Source: Soonwooa sp032062245
Lineage (GTDB): Bacteria > Bacteroidota > Bacteroidia > Flavobacteriales > Weeksellaceae
DNA: 36,315 nt
Direction: 5' to 3'
Assembly: GCF_032062245.1 (NCBI RefSeq)
Contig: NZ_DAMBQF010000026.1
Span: 1 to 36,315, forward strand
The translations under genes and the position numbers were made by a program. A model generated the notes under the pieces. That model was not told where the DNA came from, ran no database searches, and saw only the letters and a program-made list of their open reading frames with translations. This document shows positions 9,701 through 17,919 of this stretch, piece by piece. The first letter of the stretch is position 1. Every line of letters begins with the position of its first letter.

Positions 9701-11389
9701 ACGCTTCAATCGATAAGGTTTGAACTTAGCTAAAAAATCTTCATAAGCTTCAAAAGCATCAGGATAAGTCATAAATGCCTTCTTAACATCATCGCTATTT
9801 TTGATGTAATATTCTTGTGTACTAAGACCTTTTCTTTTTCCAAAACCTTTACCAACAGGTGTTAACAACTTTTCGCCATCTTTGATACACATCAAAATAT
9901 CTTGAATATTCGCATCTTCTTTGTTAGTGTAATAGGTTTCGTTTTGAGCTAATATTTTAACCTCGTATTTTTCAGCCAATTGTAAAAGAACTTCGTTAAG
10001 ATGCTCTTCTTCGGGCAATTCGTGGTTCTGGAGCTGAACATAAAAATCATCTCCAAATTCTTCTTTCCACCATTTGAAAAGCTCCTCCCCTTTCTGCTCA
10101 CCGATGTTAAGAATCGCATCAGGAATATCACCATTAATGCCCGAAGTTAATGCGATAACACCTTCTTTGTGTTGCGAAATCAACTCGCGGCTAATTCTAG
10201 GAACACCAAAATAAAAACCTTTAATAAAACCAATACTCGATAGTTTTGCTAAATTTTTATAACCTTCAAAATCCTTTGCTAAAAGCACAACTTGTGTTCT
10301 TTTATCAGGATCATCTTTAGTAAATTGTTTTTGCTCGTAACGGTCAGAGATAAAAAACTCACAACCCAAAACTGGCATTAATGGTTCTTTCGGAGGTTCA
10401 GCTTCATTAAATTCTTCTCCTTTTTCTTCCGCCTCTTGTTTCTTTTCAAGATAAGATTTATAAGCTTTTTCGCGAGCGCCATTAACATCCTCCATCGCCG
10501 AAACGAATTTGAAAGCGCCCATCATATTCCCGATATCTACCATACCAACGGCTGGAAAATCGTTATCCACCGCTTTTTTAATCAAATCATTAATACTTGA
10601 CGACGCTTGCAATATCGAGTAAACACTGTGGTTATTAAAATGGAAATACTTGCCAAGGTCGATCTCGTCAAGACTTCCAAAATCTTTTTTCTTGTTTTTA
10701 TTATTAAATCCAGCAACCTGACGACGGATAACAATGTCGAAAGGTGCAATTGGATTAGGATGTAATTCTTGATAAAGTCGAAGTTGGTCTTCAGAAATTT
10801 TAAGTAAATCCGCAGGAATAATGCCGATTCTCATCATTTCGAAAAAGACTTGCGCCGTCGCATTAACGTCCGCCGCCGCATTATGCGCTTCATCGAAACT
10901 TGTAACGTATAATTTCTCGTACAACTCACCCAATTTTGGTGATTTGTAACGACCATTTCGTCCACCGCCTAACTTACAAAAATCGGTTCCCAAATGCATT
11001 GTATCAGCCTTTGGAAGCGCCTGCAATTTGTCCTCGATTTCTTTACGATAAAACTCCGCGCCAACAATATTGTAATCGAACTCCACATTATGTCCAGCAC
11101 CCACTTTCGACCTTTCTAAAACCGCTTTGAATTCTTCTAAAACTTCCTTCAAATCCCGACCTTCTTCTTGCGCCATTTTGGTAGAAATCCCGTGAATTCT
11201 TGTTGCATTAAACGGAATATCATAACCTTCTGGCTTTATAATATAGTCTTGATTTTCAATAAGATTACCTTCTTCATCATGCAACTGCCAAGCAATCTGC
11301 ACCATACGCGGCCAGTTGTCCGAGTCTGATAAAGGGGCATTAAAGTTCTTTGGTAAACCAGTGGTTTCGGTATCGAAAACTAAGTACAT
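6740..11389 (-). CDS. dnaE: DNA polymerase III subunit alpha with N-terminal DnaQ-type exonuclease
   Basis: A 1549-aa replicative polymerase of the Bacteroidota fused type. Residues 1-190 are a DEDDh 3'-5' exonuclease: D6 and E8 in FDTETTG, and a later HNAAADVNAT motif. A PHP domain follows (about 235-500), but its metal site looks degraded: HFNNHSVYS and VDIGNMMGA replace the usual HLHxHSxYS and TDHGNLxGA. The polymerase core has GPGRGSAAGSAVAY and the palm aspartates PDIDIDFDDEGRD at about 693-705. A C-terminal OB-fold nucleic-acid-binding domain starts near 1380 (GLITEYRVQEGFRSGEKVAF). The expected role is chromosomal DNA synthesis with proofreading in the same chain. Family members without the exonuclease are about 1150-1200 aa, so the extra length fits the fusion. 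It is transcribed alone and ended by the hairpin in repeat A. Confidence 0.96.
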   Translation of the reverse strand: MYLVFDTETTGLPKNFNAPLSDSDNWPRMVQIAWQLHDEEGNLIENQDYIIKPEGYDIPFNATRIHGISTKMAQEEGRDLKEVLEEFKAVLERSKVGAGHNVEFDYNIVGAEFYRKEIEDKLQALPKADTMHLGTDFCKLGGGRNGRYKSPKLGELYEKLYVTSFDEAHNAAADVNATAQVFFEMMRIGIIPADLLKISEDQLRLYQELHPNPIAPFDIVIRRQVAGFNNKNKKKDFGSLDEIDLGKYFHFNNHSVYSILQASSSINDLIKKAVDNDFPAVGMVDIGNMMGAFKFVSAMEDVNGAREKAYKSYLEKKQEAEEKGEEFNEAEPPKEPLMPVLGCEFFISDRYEQKQFTKDDPDKRTQVVLLAKDFEGYKNLAKLSSIGFIKGFYFGVPRISRELISQHKEGVIALTSGINGDIPDAILNIGEQKGEELFKWWKEEFGDDFYVQLQNHELPEEEHLNEVLLQLAEKYEVKILAQNETYYTNKEDANIQDILMCIKDGEKLLTPVGKGFGKRKGLSTQEYYIKNSDDVKKAFMTYPDAFEAYEDFLAKFKPYRLKRDVLLPKFDIPEQFIHPEDDVDGGKRGEMAYLTHLTYEGAKKRYVETGITDEIKERLDFELDVIANTGYPGYFLIVQDFCNEARNMGVWVGPGRGSAAGSAVAYCIGITNVDPIKYDLLFERFLNPERVSMPDIDIDFDDEGRDKIIKWVVEKYGKTQVAQIITYSILGGKSAIKDAGRVLDLPIPDTNNIAKLIPSIPGMNIAKALSKYDKLKPEEQLLVDEMKMVLDDPNDDRYQVLASAKKMEGCVRNTGIHACGVIITPEDVSNLVPVTIAAKDADILVSQFDNSVAESAGLLKMDFLGLRTLTIIKDALKLVKQRYDIDIDPDLIPLDDAKTYQLFKEGRTIGIFQYESPGMQKYMRELKPTVFADLIAMNALYRPGPIKYIPNFINRKHGIEEIVYDLPETEEYLKETYGITVYQEQVMLLSQKLANFTKGEADTLRKAMGKKQIDVLNKMYPKFIEGGRKNNLDEGRLEKIWNDWKAFAEYAFNKSHSTCYAFIAYQTAYLKANYPAEYMASVMSNNINNTEQITMFMEDCKAMGVDVLGPDVNESQYKFAVNEKGQIRFGLGAIKGIGEGPSEAICATRQEGKFKNIYDFFERVPASQINKRVAESLVIAGAFDGVDNYHRGQYFDIDQAGKTNLEKLLRYGQSFQESQNEMENSLFADFADEVKIKQPKLLPCAEWPNMHTLNKEKESIGFYLSAHPLDEFKYQFQFIKGVLSKKAVLESQNDDVPQENPALLAAEDDKDEVEEIDFEIDVEDHDGESELVEASTKNAEPKGSFNFFNLDELDYFKDNVFPKLAKPEQDKKDWRNRDKETGKEYSVAGLITEYRVQEGFRSGEKVAFVTLEDYTGSYSFRLGDRDYMKLKEKLEVQRFVILKIKFAQVKDGRVFVNVNDVIELKEAFDKFAKSMSVVVSLDSLRQTDIDFFKNSFLGHDYGDQKLSFCVKNPEDNSVIELVSMQHRIKINDELLSIIHDVNNYEVFLN

Positions 11390-11551
11390 TAATTTGAAAT
11401 TTTTGCGCTAATTGAGTGTAAAGTTAAGACATAATTCGTCAGAAAAAAAGTAGCAAAAATTTGATTTTATAAAAAAAATATAAAAGTGTTAATGTCGGTT
11501 AAATATCACTTAAGTTTTAGTTTTAAATTTAATTTTAACAAAAAATATTGC

Positions 11552-12298
11552 GTGAAAAAAATTCTACTTTTTTGTTTATTACTAAGTTTTATAATTCACA
11601 AAGCACAAAACATTTTCGGAACTATTAAGCTCAATAATTATCCAGTTGCTGGTGCTTTAATCATTAATCTGTCGGACGAGCGACGCACAACATCGACTGC
11701 AGTTGGTTTTTACAGTATAAATGCTAAAATTGGTGATAAAATAAGAATTGTTCGCGAAGGTTATGAGAATATAAATTTCTCTGTGCAGGAGCTTAATTCA
11801 TCTTATGATTTTAATCTAATCCCAGTACCAAAAGAAATTGAAGAAGTCGTGGTTACCGCTACGCCAACTGGTGATTTAACCAAAGACAGCGAAGCTTTTG
11901 GACGTAGTTTAAAAGATAGACGTGTGAATGACGGTATCCGAAAAACTGTGAAACTTAGATCCGAATTCTATGTTGAAAGCCTAAGAAAACCTGGCGATTT
12001 TGTACAACCAGTTGGTCCTGGATTTAGTATGGGAAGTATTAATAATAAATGGACTAAAGTCGAAAGCATTGAATGGCTCCATAATGAACTAACCGACGAA
12101 TACTTTGCTGAATTTGGTCTCGAAAGCCAAGATGTTAACAGGTTTTTATCATTTTCATTAATGACTTTAGATCAAAAAATTTATAATAGAATCCTAAAAT
12201 ACGGCTATATAAGTCCATCTGATATGGGACAAATAAAACAGTTATTCGAAAAGGCAATTACAAATTTTAAGAAAAATCCAACACAAAAAAAGCATTAG
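11552..12298 (+). CDS. Exported protein with carboxypeptidase-regulatory-like domain
   Basis: From the GTG at 11552 this is a 248-aa protein beginning VKKILLFCLLLSFIIHKAQ, a clear signal peptide with a typical Flavobacteriia AQ end. The frame also opens further upstream (GTG 11486, ATG 11492), but those starts put 20-22 basic/aromatic residues before the signal peptide, so I prefer 11552. The next 80 residues (IFGTIKLNNYPVAGALIINL...TAVGFYSINAKIGDKI) resemble the CarboxypepD_reg-like beta-sandwich found at the start of TonB-dependent receptors. An EIEEVVVTA stretch after it looks like the plug-linking region of such receptors, but no barrel follows. The C-terminal half is unrecognised. Its stop overlaps the stop of the convergent transpeptidase gene by 4 nt. 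Confidence 0.75.
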   Translation: MKKILLFCLLLSFIIHKAQNIFGTIKLNNYPVAGALIINLSDERRTTSTAVGFYSINAKIGDKIRIVREGYENINFSVQELNSSYDFNLIPVPKEIEEVVVTATPTGDLTKDSEAFGRSLKDRRVNDGIRKTVKLRSEFYVESLRKPGDFVQPVGPGFSMGSINNKWTKVESIEWLHNELTDEYFAEFGLESQDVNRFLSFSLMTLDQKIYNRILKYGYISPSDMGQIKQLFEKAITNFKKNPTQKKH

Positions 12299-13323
12299 AC
12301 ACCTCCAATACTAAGAGAATCTTGTCTCTTCTTTTCAGCTTTTTCTATTAAAACCTGAGCCGCAACCTTATCGCGATTATCTTGTTCTTTAAGAATTTTG
12401 TCAAGTTCTGGCTGGATAATTTTAGTAATATCATCTACCGACATATCGTTAGCCTTTGGGTCGTCCATCAAGTTATACCAAGGCTTTCTACCGCCCCATT
12501 TGTAATCGCCGTAGACATAGACTGGCGTCCCATTAGCACGAACTGTCGCACCTCCTTTGTTGAGAATCCACGTATCCGCAAAGCTGTACATCCACTTGGC
12601 ATCTTCCTCTAACATCCTAAGACAAGAGTGCGACGCTGGATAACCTGGCATTTCGTATTGATGCCAACCAATACCTTTGAAGTTGCTGATATTAAAATTC
12701 CATCTTAGTTTCCACTCATCGCTAACTGTTGAAATCGAAACTTCCTTTTTCCAATTAGCAAAATGTAAACCTCTATCCGTTTGAGAGGCTTTTTTCCCCA
12801 TCGATGTTGGTCCCCATTTAACAAGGTTTCCGTATTCGTAAACACCAAAAGCTTGGATAGGATATGAGAAAAACACGAACTTTTTAACATCCTGTAAAAC
12901 AGGAACATTTCCTGGAAAAGGCGAATATTTTAGAAAATCTTTTTCAATAACACTAGGCACAACTAAGGTATCGGGACGCGTCATATTTTTACGATCCAGT
13001 CTATTAATTGCCAAAATCGTATAAAGTTCGTCCGCCGAATATTTCTTTTTAAACTCTTTAACCAAAGAATCGTTTTTCTTCATGGCTAAAGCTGTATAAT
13101 GAAAATCTTTGTTCGGAATAACAGTTTTAGGAATTTCTTTTTTAACCTCAACTGGCTTTCCATCGATAACAGTATCGACTTTTACGACCTGTTTGTTAGG
13201 ATCGGTTGTAGTTGCTGTGTGTTTATTCGAATAATTATCTGTCGGGACTTGGTCTTTTTTACATTGGATCAATACAAAAATTGGTACTAAAAGCCATAAT
13301 TTTCCATTAAAACTGAATTTCAT
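12295..13323 (-). CDS. L,D-transpeptidase (YkuD-type) family lipoprotein
   Basis: 342 aa. The N-terminus has a basic start, a hydrophobic core and a cysteine at residue 21 (LIQC followed by KKDQ), consistent with a lipoprotein signal and membrane anchoring. Residues about 145-275 form the YkuD catalytic domain with H221, then SHSCLRM at 231-237; C234 is the predicted nucleophile with H232 and R236 around it. Known members form or remodel 3-3 peptidoglycan crosslinks, or attach proteins to peptidoglycan, in the periplasm. The canonical motif is SHGCxR, so serine in place of glycine is a small deviation. The C-terminus is a lysine/glutamate-rich helix. The gene is convergent with the upstream plus-strand gene and their stop codons share bases. 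Confidence 0.88.
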   Translation of the reverse strand: MKFSFNGKLWLLVPIFVLIQCKKDQVPTDNYSNKHTATTTDPNKQVVKVDTVIDGKPVEVKKEIPKTVIPNKDFHYTALAMKKNDSLVKEFKKKYSADELYTILAINRLDRKNMTRPDTLVVPSVIEKDFLKYSPFPGNVPVLQDVKKFVFFSYPIQAFGVYEYGNLVKWGPTSMGKKASQTDRGLHFANWKKEVSISTVSDEWKLRWNFNISNFKGIGWHQYEMPGYPASHSCLRMLEEDAKWMYSFADTWILNKGGATVRANGTPVYVYGDYKWGGRKPWYNLMDDPKANDMSVDDITKIIQPELDKILKEQDNRDKVAAQVLIEKAEKKRQDSLSIGGV

Positions 13324-13389
13324 AACGTATTTTTTAACGCTTTTTTAACTTTCAAAAACTAGACCAAATTTTCTAAAAACTACTTTGTA

Positions 13390-14343
13390 TTAAGGATTTG
13401 TAATATGTTCTAGAATTTTTCTAGCATGAATTCTCGAATTCTCTATAAACCACAAATGTGTATTGCGACCACCACAAACAACCCCCGCTAAATAAAGACC
13501 TTTTACATTGGTTTCCATCGTTTCGGGATTATGAAGTGGAATTTCGGCGTCGCCTTCTAAAATAATTCCTGCATTTTTTAAAAATTGAAAATCTGGCAGA
13601 TAGCCTGTTAACGCCAAAACAAAATCATTTTCGATTTGATGGATTTCATTTTTAGTTTTAAACAAAACATCAGAAGTTGTGATTTCTGTAATTTCAGCAT
13701 TAAAATAAGCTTTGATACTACCTTCGTCAATTCTGTTTTCGATGTCAGGTTTCACCCAATACTTAACACGATTTCCTATTTCGGAACCGCGGATAATCAT
13801 TGTAACATCGCCACCTTTTCTATAAATTTCTAAAGCCGCATCCACCGACGAATTGCTCGCGCCGACCACGACAACTTTTTGTTGCGCATAGGGATAAGGC
13901 TCGGTGTAATAATGATGGACTTTCGGGAGATTTTCGCCTTTAACATTCATCAAATTCGGAATATCATAAAATCCGGTAGCTATAATCACTTGTTTGGCCG
14001 TATAACCCGTTTTCGAAGTGGTCACCGAAAATTCATTTTTATTTTTCTGAATTATCAAAACCTCCTCATACAAGCGAATATTGAGCTGTCGTTGGCGCGT
14101 GATGCCTTGATAATATTCTAAAGCATCTTGGCGACCTGGTTTTGGAGCAGTTGTTATAAACGGAATTTCATCAATCTCTAGACGTTCTGCCGTGGAGAAA
14201 AATCGCATGTACAAAGGATAATTGTAAAGACTATTTGCAATCGTTCCTTTTTCTAAAATAACATAAGAAAGTTGGTGTTTTTCGGCTTCTATAGCACACG
14301 CAATACCAATAGGACCTCCACCAACTATGATAATATCTAACAT
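13390..14343 (-). CDS. ypdA: YpdA-family FAD/NADPH-dependent bacillithiol disulfide reductase-like protein
   Basis: 317 aa, close to the usual length for YpdA. The N-terminal dinucleotide-binding motif is IIVGGGPIGIACAIEAE (residues 5-21). A second Rossmann motif, VVVVGASNSSVDAALEI, lies near residue 165-181, and a C-terminal FAD-contact segment reads VKGLYLAGVVCGGRNT. The absence of a thioredoxin-reductase CxxC redox pair fits YpdA rather than TrxB. In Firmicutes YpdA reduces bacillithiol disulfide with NADPH. Many Bacteroidota carry homologues, but no bacillithiol biosynthesis gene is in this window, so the physiological substrate is inferred. It is probably transcribed alone; 66 bp separate its stop from the transpeptidase start. 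Confidence 0.85.
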   Translation of the reverse strand: MLDIIIVGGGPIGIACAIEAEKHQLSYVILEKGTIANSLYNYPLYMRFFSTAERLEIDEIPFITTAPKPGRQDALEYYQGITRQRQLNIRLYEEVLIIQKNKNEFSVTTSKTGYTAKQVIIATGFYDIPNLMNVKGENLPKVHHYYTEPYPYAQQKVVVVGASNSSVDAALEIYRKGGDVTMIIRGSEIGNRVKYWVKPDIENRIDEGSIKAYFNAEITEITTSDVLFKTKNEIHQIENDFVLALTGYLPDFQFLKNAGIILEGDAEIPLHNPETMETNVKGLYLAGVVCGGRNTHLWFIENSRIHARKILEHITNP

Positions 14344-14453
14344 TTATTTGTCTATTTTTTTTAAAGACGCAAAACTCCCCTTCAATAAAACTTACTTAAG
14401 ACTCAAATTTTATCGGAGACAAATTCATTTAAATTAAAGGAGAATTAAAAAAA

Positions 14454-14768
14454 CTACAGAATCTCATCACTTTCTTCCCAATCGAATCGTTTGACTTGGA
14501 GACGTTGCAGGAGGTTTCTGTTTTCGGTTTGCAAATGTCGAACTTTTCTCAGCATATCATTGATAATCTCTATGCCTTGCAAGTTGACTTCTAAGTCGTA
14601 ATGCCAATTCATAAACTTTTCAAAATCCGACAACTCGTCATGGATAATGTATCGAACACTGTTTTCGGTCTGCGGATGCAACAACTCGGAGTCGATAAGC
14701 GCATTCACAAAATTGTAATCAACTTTATATATTCTAATGATTTCTTCTATGGATATTCTTTCGTTCAT
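14454..14768 (-). CDS. cbpM: Chaperone modulator CbpM
   Basis: 104 aa. The N-terminal MerR-like winged-helix segment (ISIEEIIRIYKVDYNFVNALIDSELL) is followed by helices and a C-terminal leucine-rich coiled coil (MLRKVRHLQTENRNLLQRLQV). In E. coli CbpM binds the J domain of CbpA and inhibits its co-chaperone and DNA-binding activities. The start codon lies only 1 nt beyond the stop codon of the CbpA-like gene, so the two are almost certainly co-transcribed and perhaps translationally coupled. The pairing itself strongly supports the assignment. Confidence 0.85.
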   Translation of the reverse strand: MNERISIEEIIRIYKVDYNFVNALIDSELLHPQTENSVRYIIHDELSDFEKFMNWHYDLEVNLQGIEIINDMLRKVRHLQTENRNLLQRLQVKRFDWEESDEIL

Positions 14769-14769
14769 T

Positions 14770-15684
14770 TTAACTGTTTTTTAATTGTTCTACCAATTCT
14801 TTTTGTTTGTCATTAAGCTCTTTCGGGAATTCCACTTTATAAGTCACAAATAAATCTCCAAATTGACCTTCTTTTTTATAAACTGGAAATCCTTTGCCTT
14901 TCAAACGAACTCTCGTATTGGGTTGCGTCACCGATTTCACCTTAAGTTTAACCTGACTATTAAGTGTCGGAATCATAACTTCTCCGCCCAAAAGCGCGGT
15001 ATATAAATCGATAGTAACTTCTGTTTCGAGATCGTCGCCATTTCTTTTGAAAATAGCATCTTCTGCAATATTAAAGGTGATAAACAAATCACCATTTGGA
15101 CCTCCATTCATTCCGGCATTTCCGTGACCTTTAAGCTTGATTTGTTGGCCATCGTAAACCCCAGCAGGAATTGTTATTCTTACTTTTCTGCCATTAATTT
15201 CAAAAATTTGTTGATGCGTTTCAGAAGCTTGTTTTAAAGTCAAACTAAGTTCTGCCGAGACATCTTGTCCCTTGAACTTACCAGAAGAACTTCCTCGACT
15301 GCTGCGACCAAATCCGCCGCCAGCACCACCAAACATCGATTGAAAGAAATCTGAAAAATCTTCACCTTCGCCAAAATCAGCACCAGAGAATCCACCACCG
15401 CCACCGTAATTTTGAGAATATTGTCTTTGCTGTTGTTGCGCTTTTTCGTACTCTTCACCATGTTTCCAATTTTCTCCGTATTTATCGTATTTAGCACGAT
15501 TTTCCGTGTTGGATAAGACTTCGTTGGCTTCATTCAATTCTTTGAACTTTTTTTCTGCTTGCTTGTCGTCAGGATTAAGGTCTGGATGGAGTTTTCGAGC
15601 GAGTTTTCGGTAAGCTTTTTTAATGTCATCTTGGCTAGCATTTTTGTCTACACCAAGTATTTTATAGTAATCTATATAGGCCAT
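14770..15684 (-). CDS. cbpA: CbpA-like DnaJ-family co-chaperone
   Basis: 304 aa. The J domain (residues 1-70) has the obligatory HPD at 33-35 in KLHPDLNPDD, which stimulates DnaK ATPase. A Gly/Phe/Ser-rich linker (about 85-140) follows. The remaining part is the DnaJ C-terminal substrate-binding region (VRITIPAGVYDGQQIKLKGHG; GDLFITF). There is no CxxCxGxG zinc-finger domain, which places it in the class II/CbpA type rather than DnaJ. It is the first gene of a two-gene minus-strand operon with cbpM. Confidence 0.9.
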   Translation of the reverse strand: MAYIDYYKILGVDKNASQDDIKKAYRKLARKLHPDLNPDDKQAEKKFKELNEANEVLSNTENRAKYDKYGENWKHGEEYEKAQQQQRQYSQNYGGGGGFSGADFGEGEDFSDFFQSMFGGAGGGFGRSSRGSSSGKFKGQDVSAELSLTLKQASETHQQIFEINGRKVRITIPAGVYDGQQIKLKGHGNAGMNGGPNGDLFITFNIAEDAIFKRNGDDLETEVTIDLYTALLGGEVMIPTLNSQVKLKVKSVTQPNTRVRLKGKGFPVYKKEGQFGDLFVTYKVEFPKELNDKQKELVEQLKNS

Positions 15685-15826
15685 ATTGTTCTATGATTTT
15701 CTTAGATTTTAATCGCTATTGAAGTGCAATAATTGTTCCTTACAAAGCTTTTTCGATTATAAATTTAGTTAGCATAGCTCAATTTTCAAAAACATATTTA
15801 ACTTTACTTTTACAAAAAATTTGACT

Positions 15827-17068
15827 ATGCCATTTTTTCAATCCACTTTTTGGAATAGCTATTCTAACATTATCCTTTTGTTAATCGGCATTAGCGTCGG
15901 TAGTTGTATTGGTATTTTCTTTCCGCAGACGATACATTTTCTAAAGCCTATTGGCGATATTTTTCTCAACTTATTATTTGTGACGGTTATACCGTTGGTG
16001 TTTTTTGCCATTGTGACTGCCGTATCATCCATCGAACAAGAAAGTAAACTTGGGAAAATCTTATTCGCCATGATGTTTACTTTTTTAGCATTCGTGCTAA
16101 TTGCCGCGGTTTTTAGCTTGGTTGCAGTTTATCTTTTCCCGACCGAAAGACCAACCGGAACTACGGCTACAAAAGTGGTTGAAAACATTACCGACACCGA
16201 ATCTTGGAGCGACAGAATTGTCCGCTTCTTCACCGTTGGCGAGTTTTATATGTTGTTATCACGTCAAAATATGTTGGCACTTTTAATATTTTCATTTTTA
16301 TTAGGAATATCGATTCGAAAAAGTGATCCAAGCAAGGTTAAAACTTTTAAAAGCTTTGTTGAAGGTGGCAACGAAATCATGAAAAACCTTCTACTTCTGG
16401 TTATGAAAGCCGCACCAATCGGACTTGGCGCTTATATTGCTTACCAAGTTGGGACTTTAGGTCCACAATTGGTTGGCTTTTACGCTAAACCTTTGGCTGT
16501 CTATTACGGTGCTGGCATCGTATATTTCTTTGTATTTTTTAGCCTTTTTGCTTTTATTGGTCGCGGTCCGCAAGGCGTTAAACTTTTTTGGAAAAACAAC
16601 ATTCTCCCAAGTTTTACTGCAATAAGTACTTGTAGCAGTCTTGCAACGATGCCTGTTAATTTAGAAGCAGCAAGAAAAATTGGAATACCAGCTTCGGTGG
16701 CGAACGTAGTAATCCCGATTGGGACAACGATTCATAAAAATGGTTCGTCTATCTCCTCGATTGTGAAAATATATGTTGCGTTTTTACTTTTAGGTTGGGA
16801 CTTTTTTACGTTTAATAATATTATCATTGCGCTCGGCATCACAGTTTTCGTAAGTGTTGTTGCAGGTGGAATCCCCAATGGCGGTTATATTGGCGAAATG
16901 TTAATGATTTCGGCTTATCAATTACCACAAGAAGCCATCCCAGCGGTCATGATTATTGGGACTTTGGTAGATCCGCTGGCGACAGTTCTTAACTCCACTG
17001 GCGACACAGTTGCAGCAATGGTAACTGCTAGACTTATTGGCGAAAAGTACAATCCTCCAATATTGTAA
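15827..17068 (+). CDS. Dicarboxylate/amino acid:cation symporter (DAACS family)
   Basis: 413 aa from the ATG at 15827; an in-frame TTG two codons upstream is less likely. It is an integral membrane protein with about eight hydrophobic segments plus re-entrant loops. Family signatures are the serine-rich loop STCSSLATMPVNLEAA, the GTTIHKNGSSISSIVKIY segment, and DPLATVLNSTGDTVAAMVTARL near the C-terminus, corresponding to the substrate/Na+ binding region of GltPh-type transporters. It likely takes up glutamate, aspartate or C4-dicarboxylates with Na+ or H+ across the inner membrane; the exact substrate cannot be read from sequence. It is divergent from cbpA, with about 140 bp between the starts. 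Confidence 0.92.
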   Translation: MPFFQSTFWNSYSNIILLLIGISVGSCIGIFFPQTIHFLKPIGDIFLNLLFVTVIPLVFFAIVTAVSSIEQESKLGKILFAMMFTFLAFVLIAAVFSLVAVYLFPTERPTGTTATKVVENITDTESWSDRIVRFFTVGEFYMLLSRQNMLALLIFSFLLGISIRKSDPSKVKTFKSFVEGGNEIMKNLLLLVMKAAPIGLGAYIAYQVGTLGPQLVGFYAKPLAVYYGAGIVYFFVFFSLFAFIGRGPQGVKLFWKNNILPSFTAISTCSSLATMPVNLEAARKIGIPASVANVVIPIGTTIHKNGSSISSIVKIYVAFLLLGWDFFTFNNIIIALGITVFVSVVAGGIPNGGYIGEMLMISAYQLPQEAIPAVMIIGTLVDPLATVLNSTGDTVAAMVTARLIGEKYNPPIL

Positions 17069-17234
17069 ACGATGCTGATTGATATGACCAATAAATCGAA
17101 ATGAAAACAATGTTAAGTTTTGCTCTTCCACATGACAAAAAAATTAGAATATCAACAAACATAAAGGATTATTCTTACTAAAAAAAAGTGATTATGCGTA
17201 AGTATCATTTCTAAATCTTAATAAAATTTTTAGC

Positions 17235-17798
17235 TTAAACATAGACTGGTAAAACAATAGAAGAAGTATAGAAAATTAAGAATTTGCTTTTTAACTCAAA
17301 AATTAAATTATCCTCGTTATTATCGTCTTTTCTGGCTTCGTGCAATCCAAAATTAAATCCCCATAGCAAAGCCATAGATGGCTTGTTTTTAAAACTTGTG
17401 AAAGCTTCAATTTGATTTATTTTTAAAACATTAAAAACATAATCCATCTCCGTTTTCATTGCTTCGGACATCAATCCCTTGTTGTGCAATTCTTGTCTAA
17501 GATTGTAGCCTATTTCTGCTGTTCTTTGATCTTCATAAAACTTCTAAAGGCAAATCGGACCCAACAACTCGCCACCGTCTTCATACCGCAAAGTCCAAGT
17601 TATCGATTGATCATTTTGGAATTGTTCAAAGTTCATATTAATAAAGTCAACAGCTTGTGAAACATCGCTATAAGGCGCTCTTTAGATATATTGCATCACT
17701 TCATGGCTCGAACGCTGCAAAAAAACAATGGGCGCGTCGTCTAAAGTGTAGGGCGACATTATTAATCAATCAGTTTTTAAAACAGGAAAAATTTTCAT
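17235..17798 (-). pseudogene. GNAT N-acetyltransferase pseudogene with three nonsense codons
   Basis: Reading the minus strand in one frame from the ATG at 17796-17798 gives a continuous RimJ/RimL-like GNAT protein of about 187 codons: MKIFPVLKTD*LIMSPYT..., then QRSSHEVMQYI*RAPYSD, then GPICL*KFYEDQRTAEIGYNL and HNKGLMSEAMKTEM. The in-frame stops are TGA at 17766-17768 (family position usually R), TAA at 17682-17684 and TAG at 17544-17546 (family position usually W). There is no frameshift and the acetyl-CoA-binding half is still recognisable. Only the last 84 codons remain open from an internal ATG. A recently dead gene is more likely than a short functional one. Sequencing error is unlikely for three separate substitutions. 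Confidence 0.8.
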
Positions 17799-17919
17799 AT
17801 CCAAGAAAAATATTCGTTAAAAATACAAATTCATTTAAAATAAAAAGCAATCGTTACAAACTTTGTAAGCTCACTTTATATCCTTAACTTGAAAGCTTAA
17901 ATGTATAAAAGAAAAGTGT

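Noticed and set aside
11486..11551. Upstream starts of the carboxypeptidase-regulatory-like protein
   Set aside because: They would bury a clear signal peptide 20-22 residues inside the chain.
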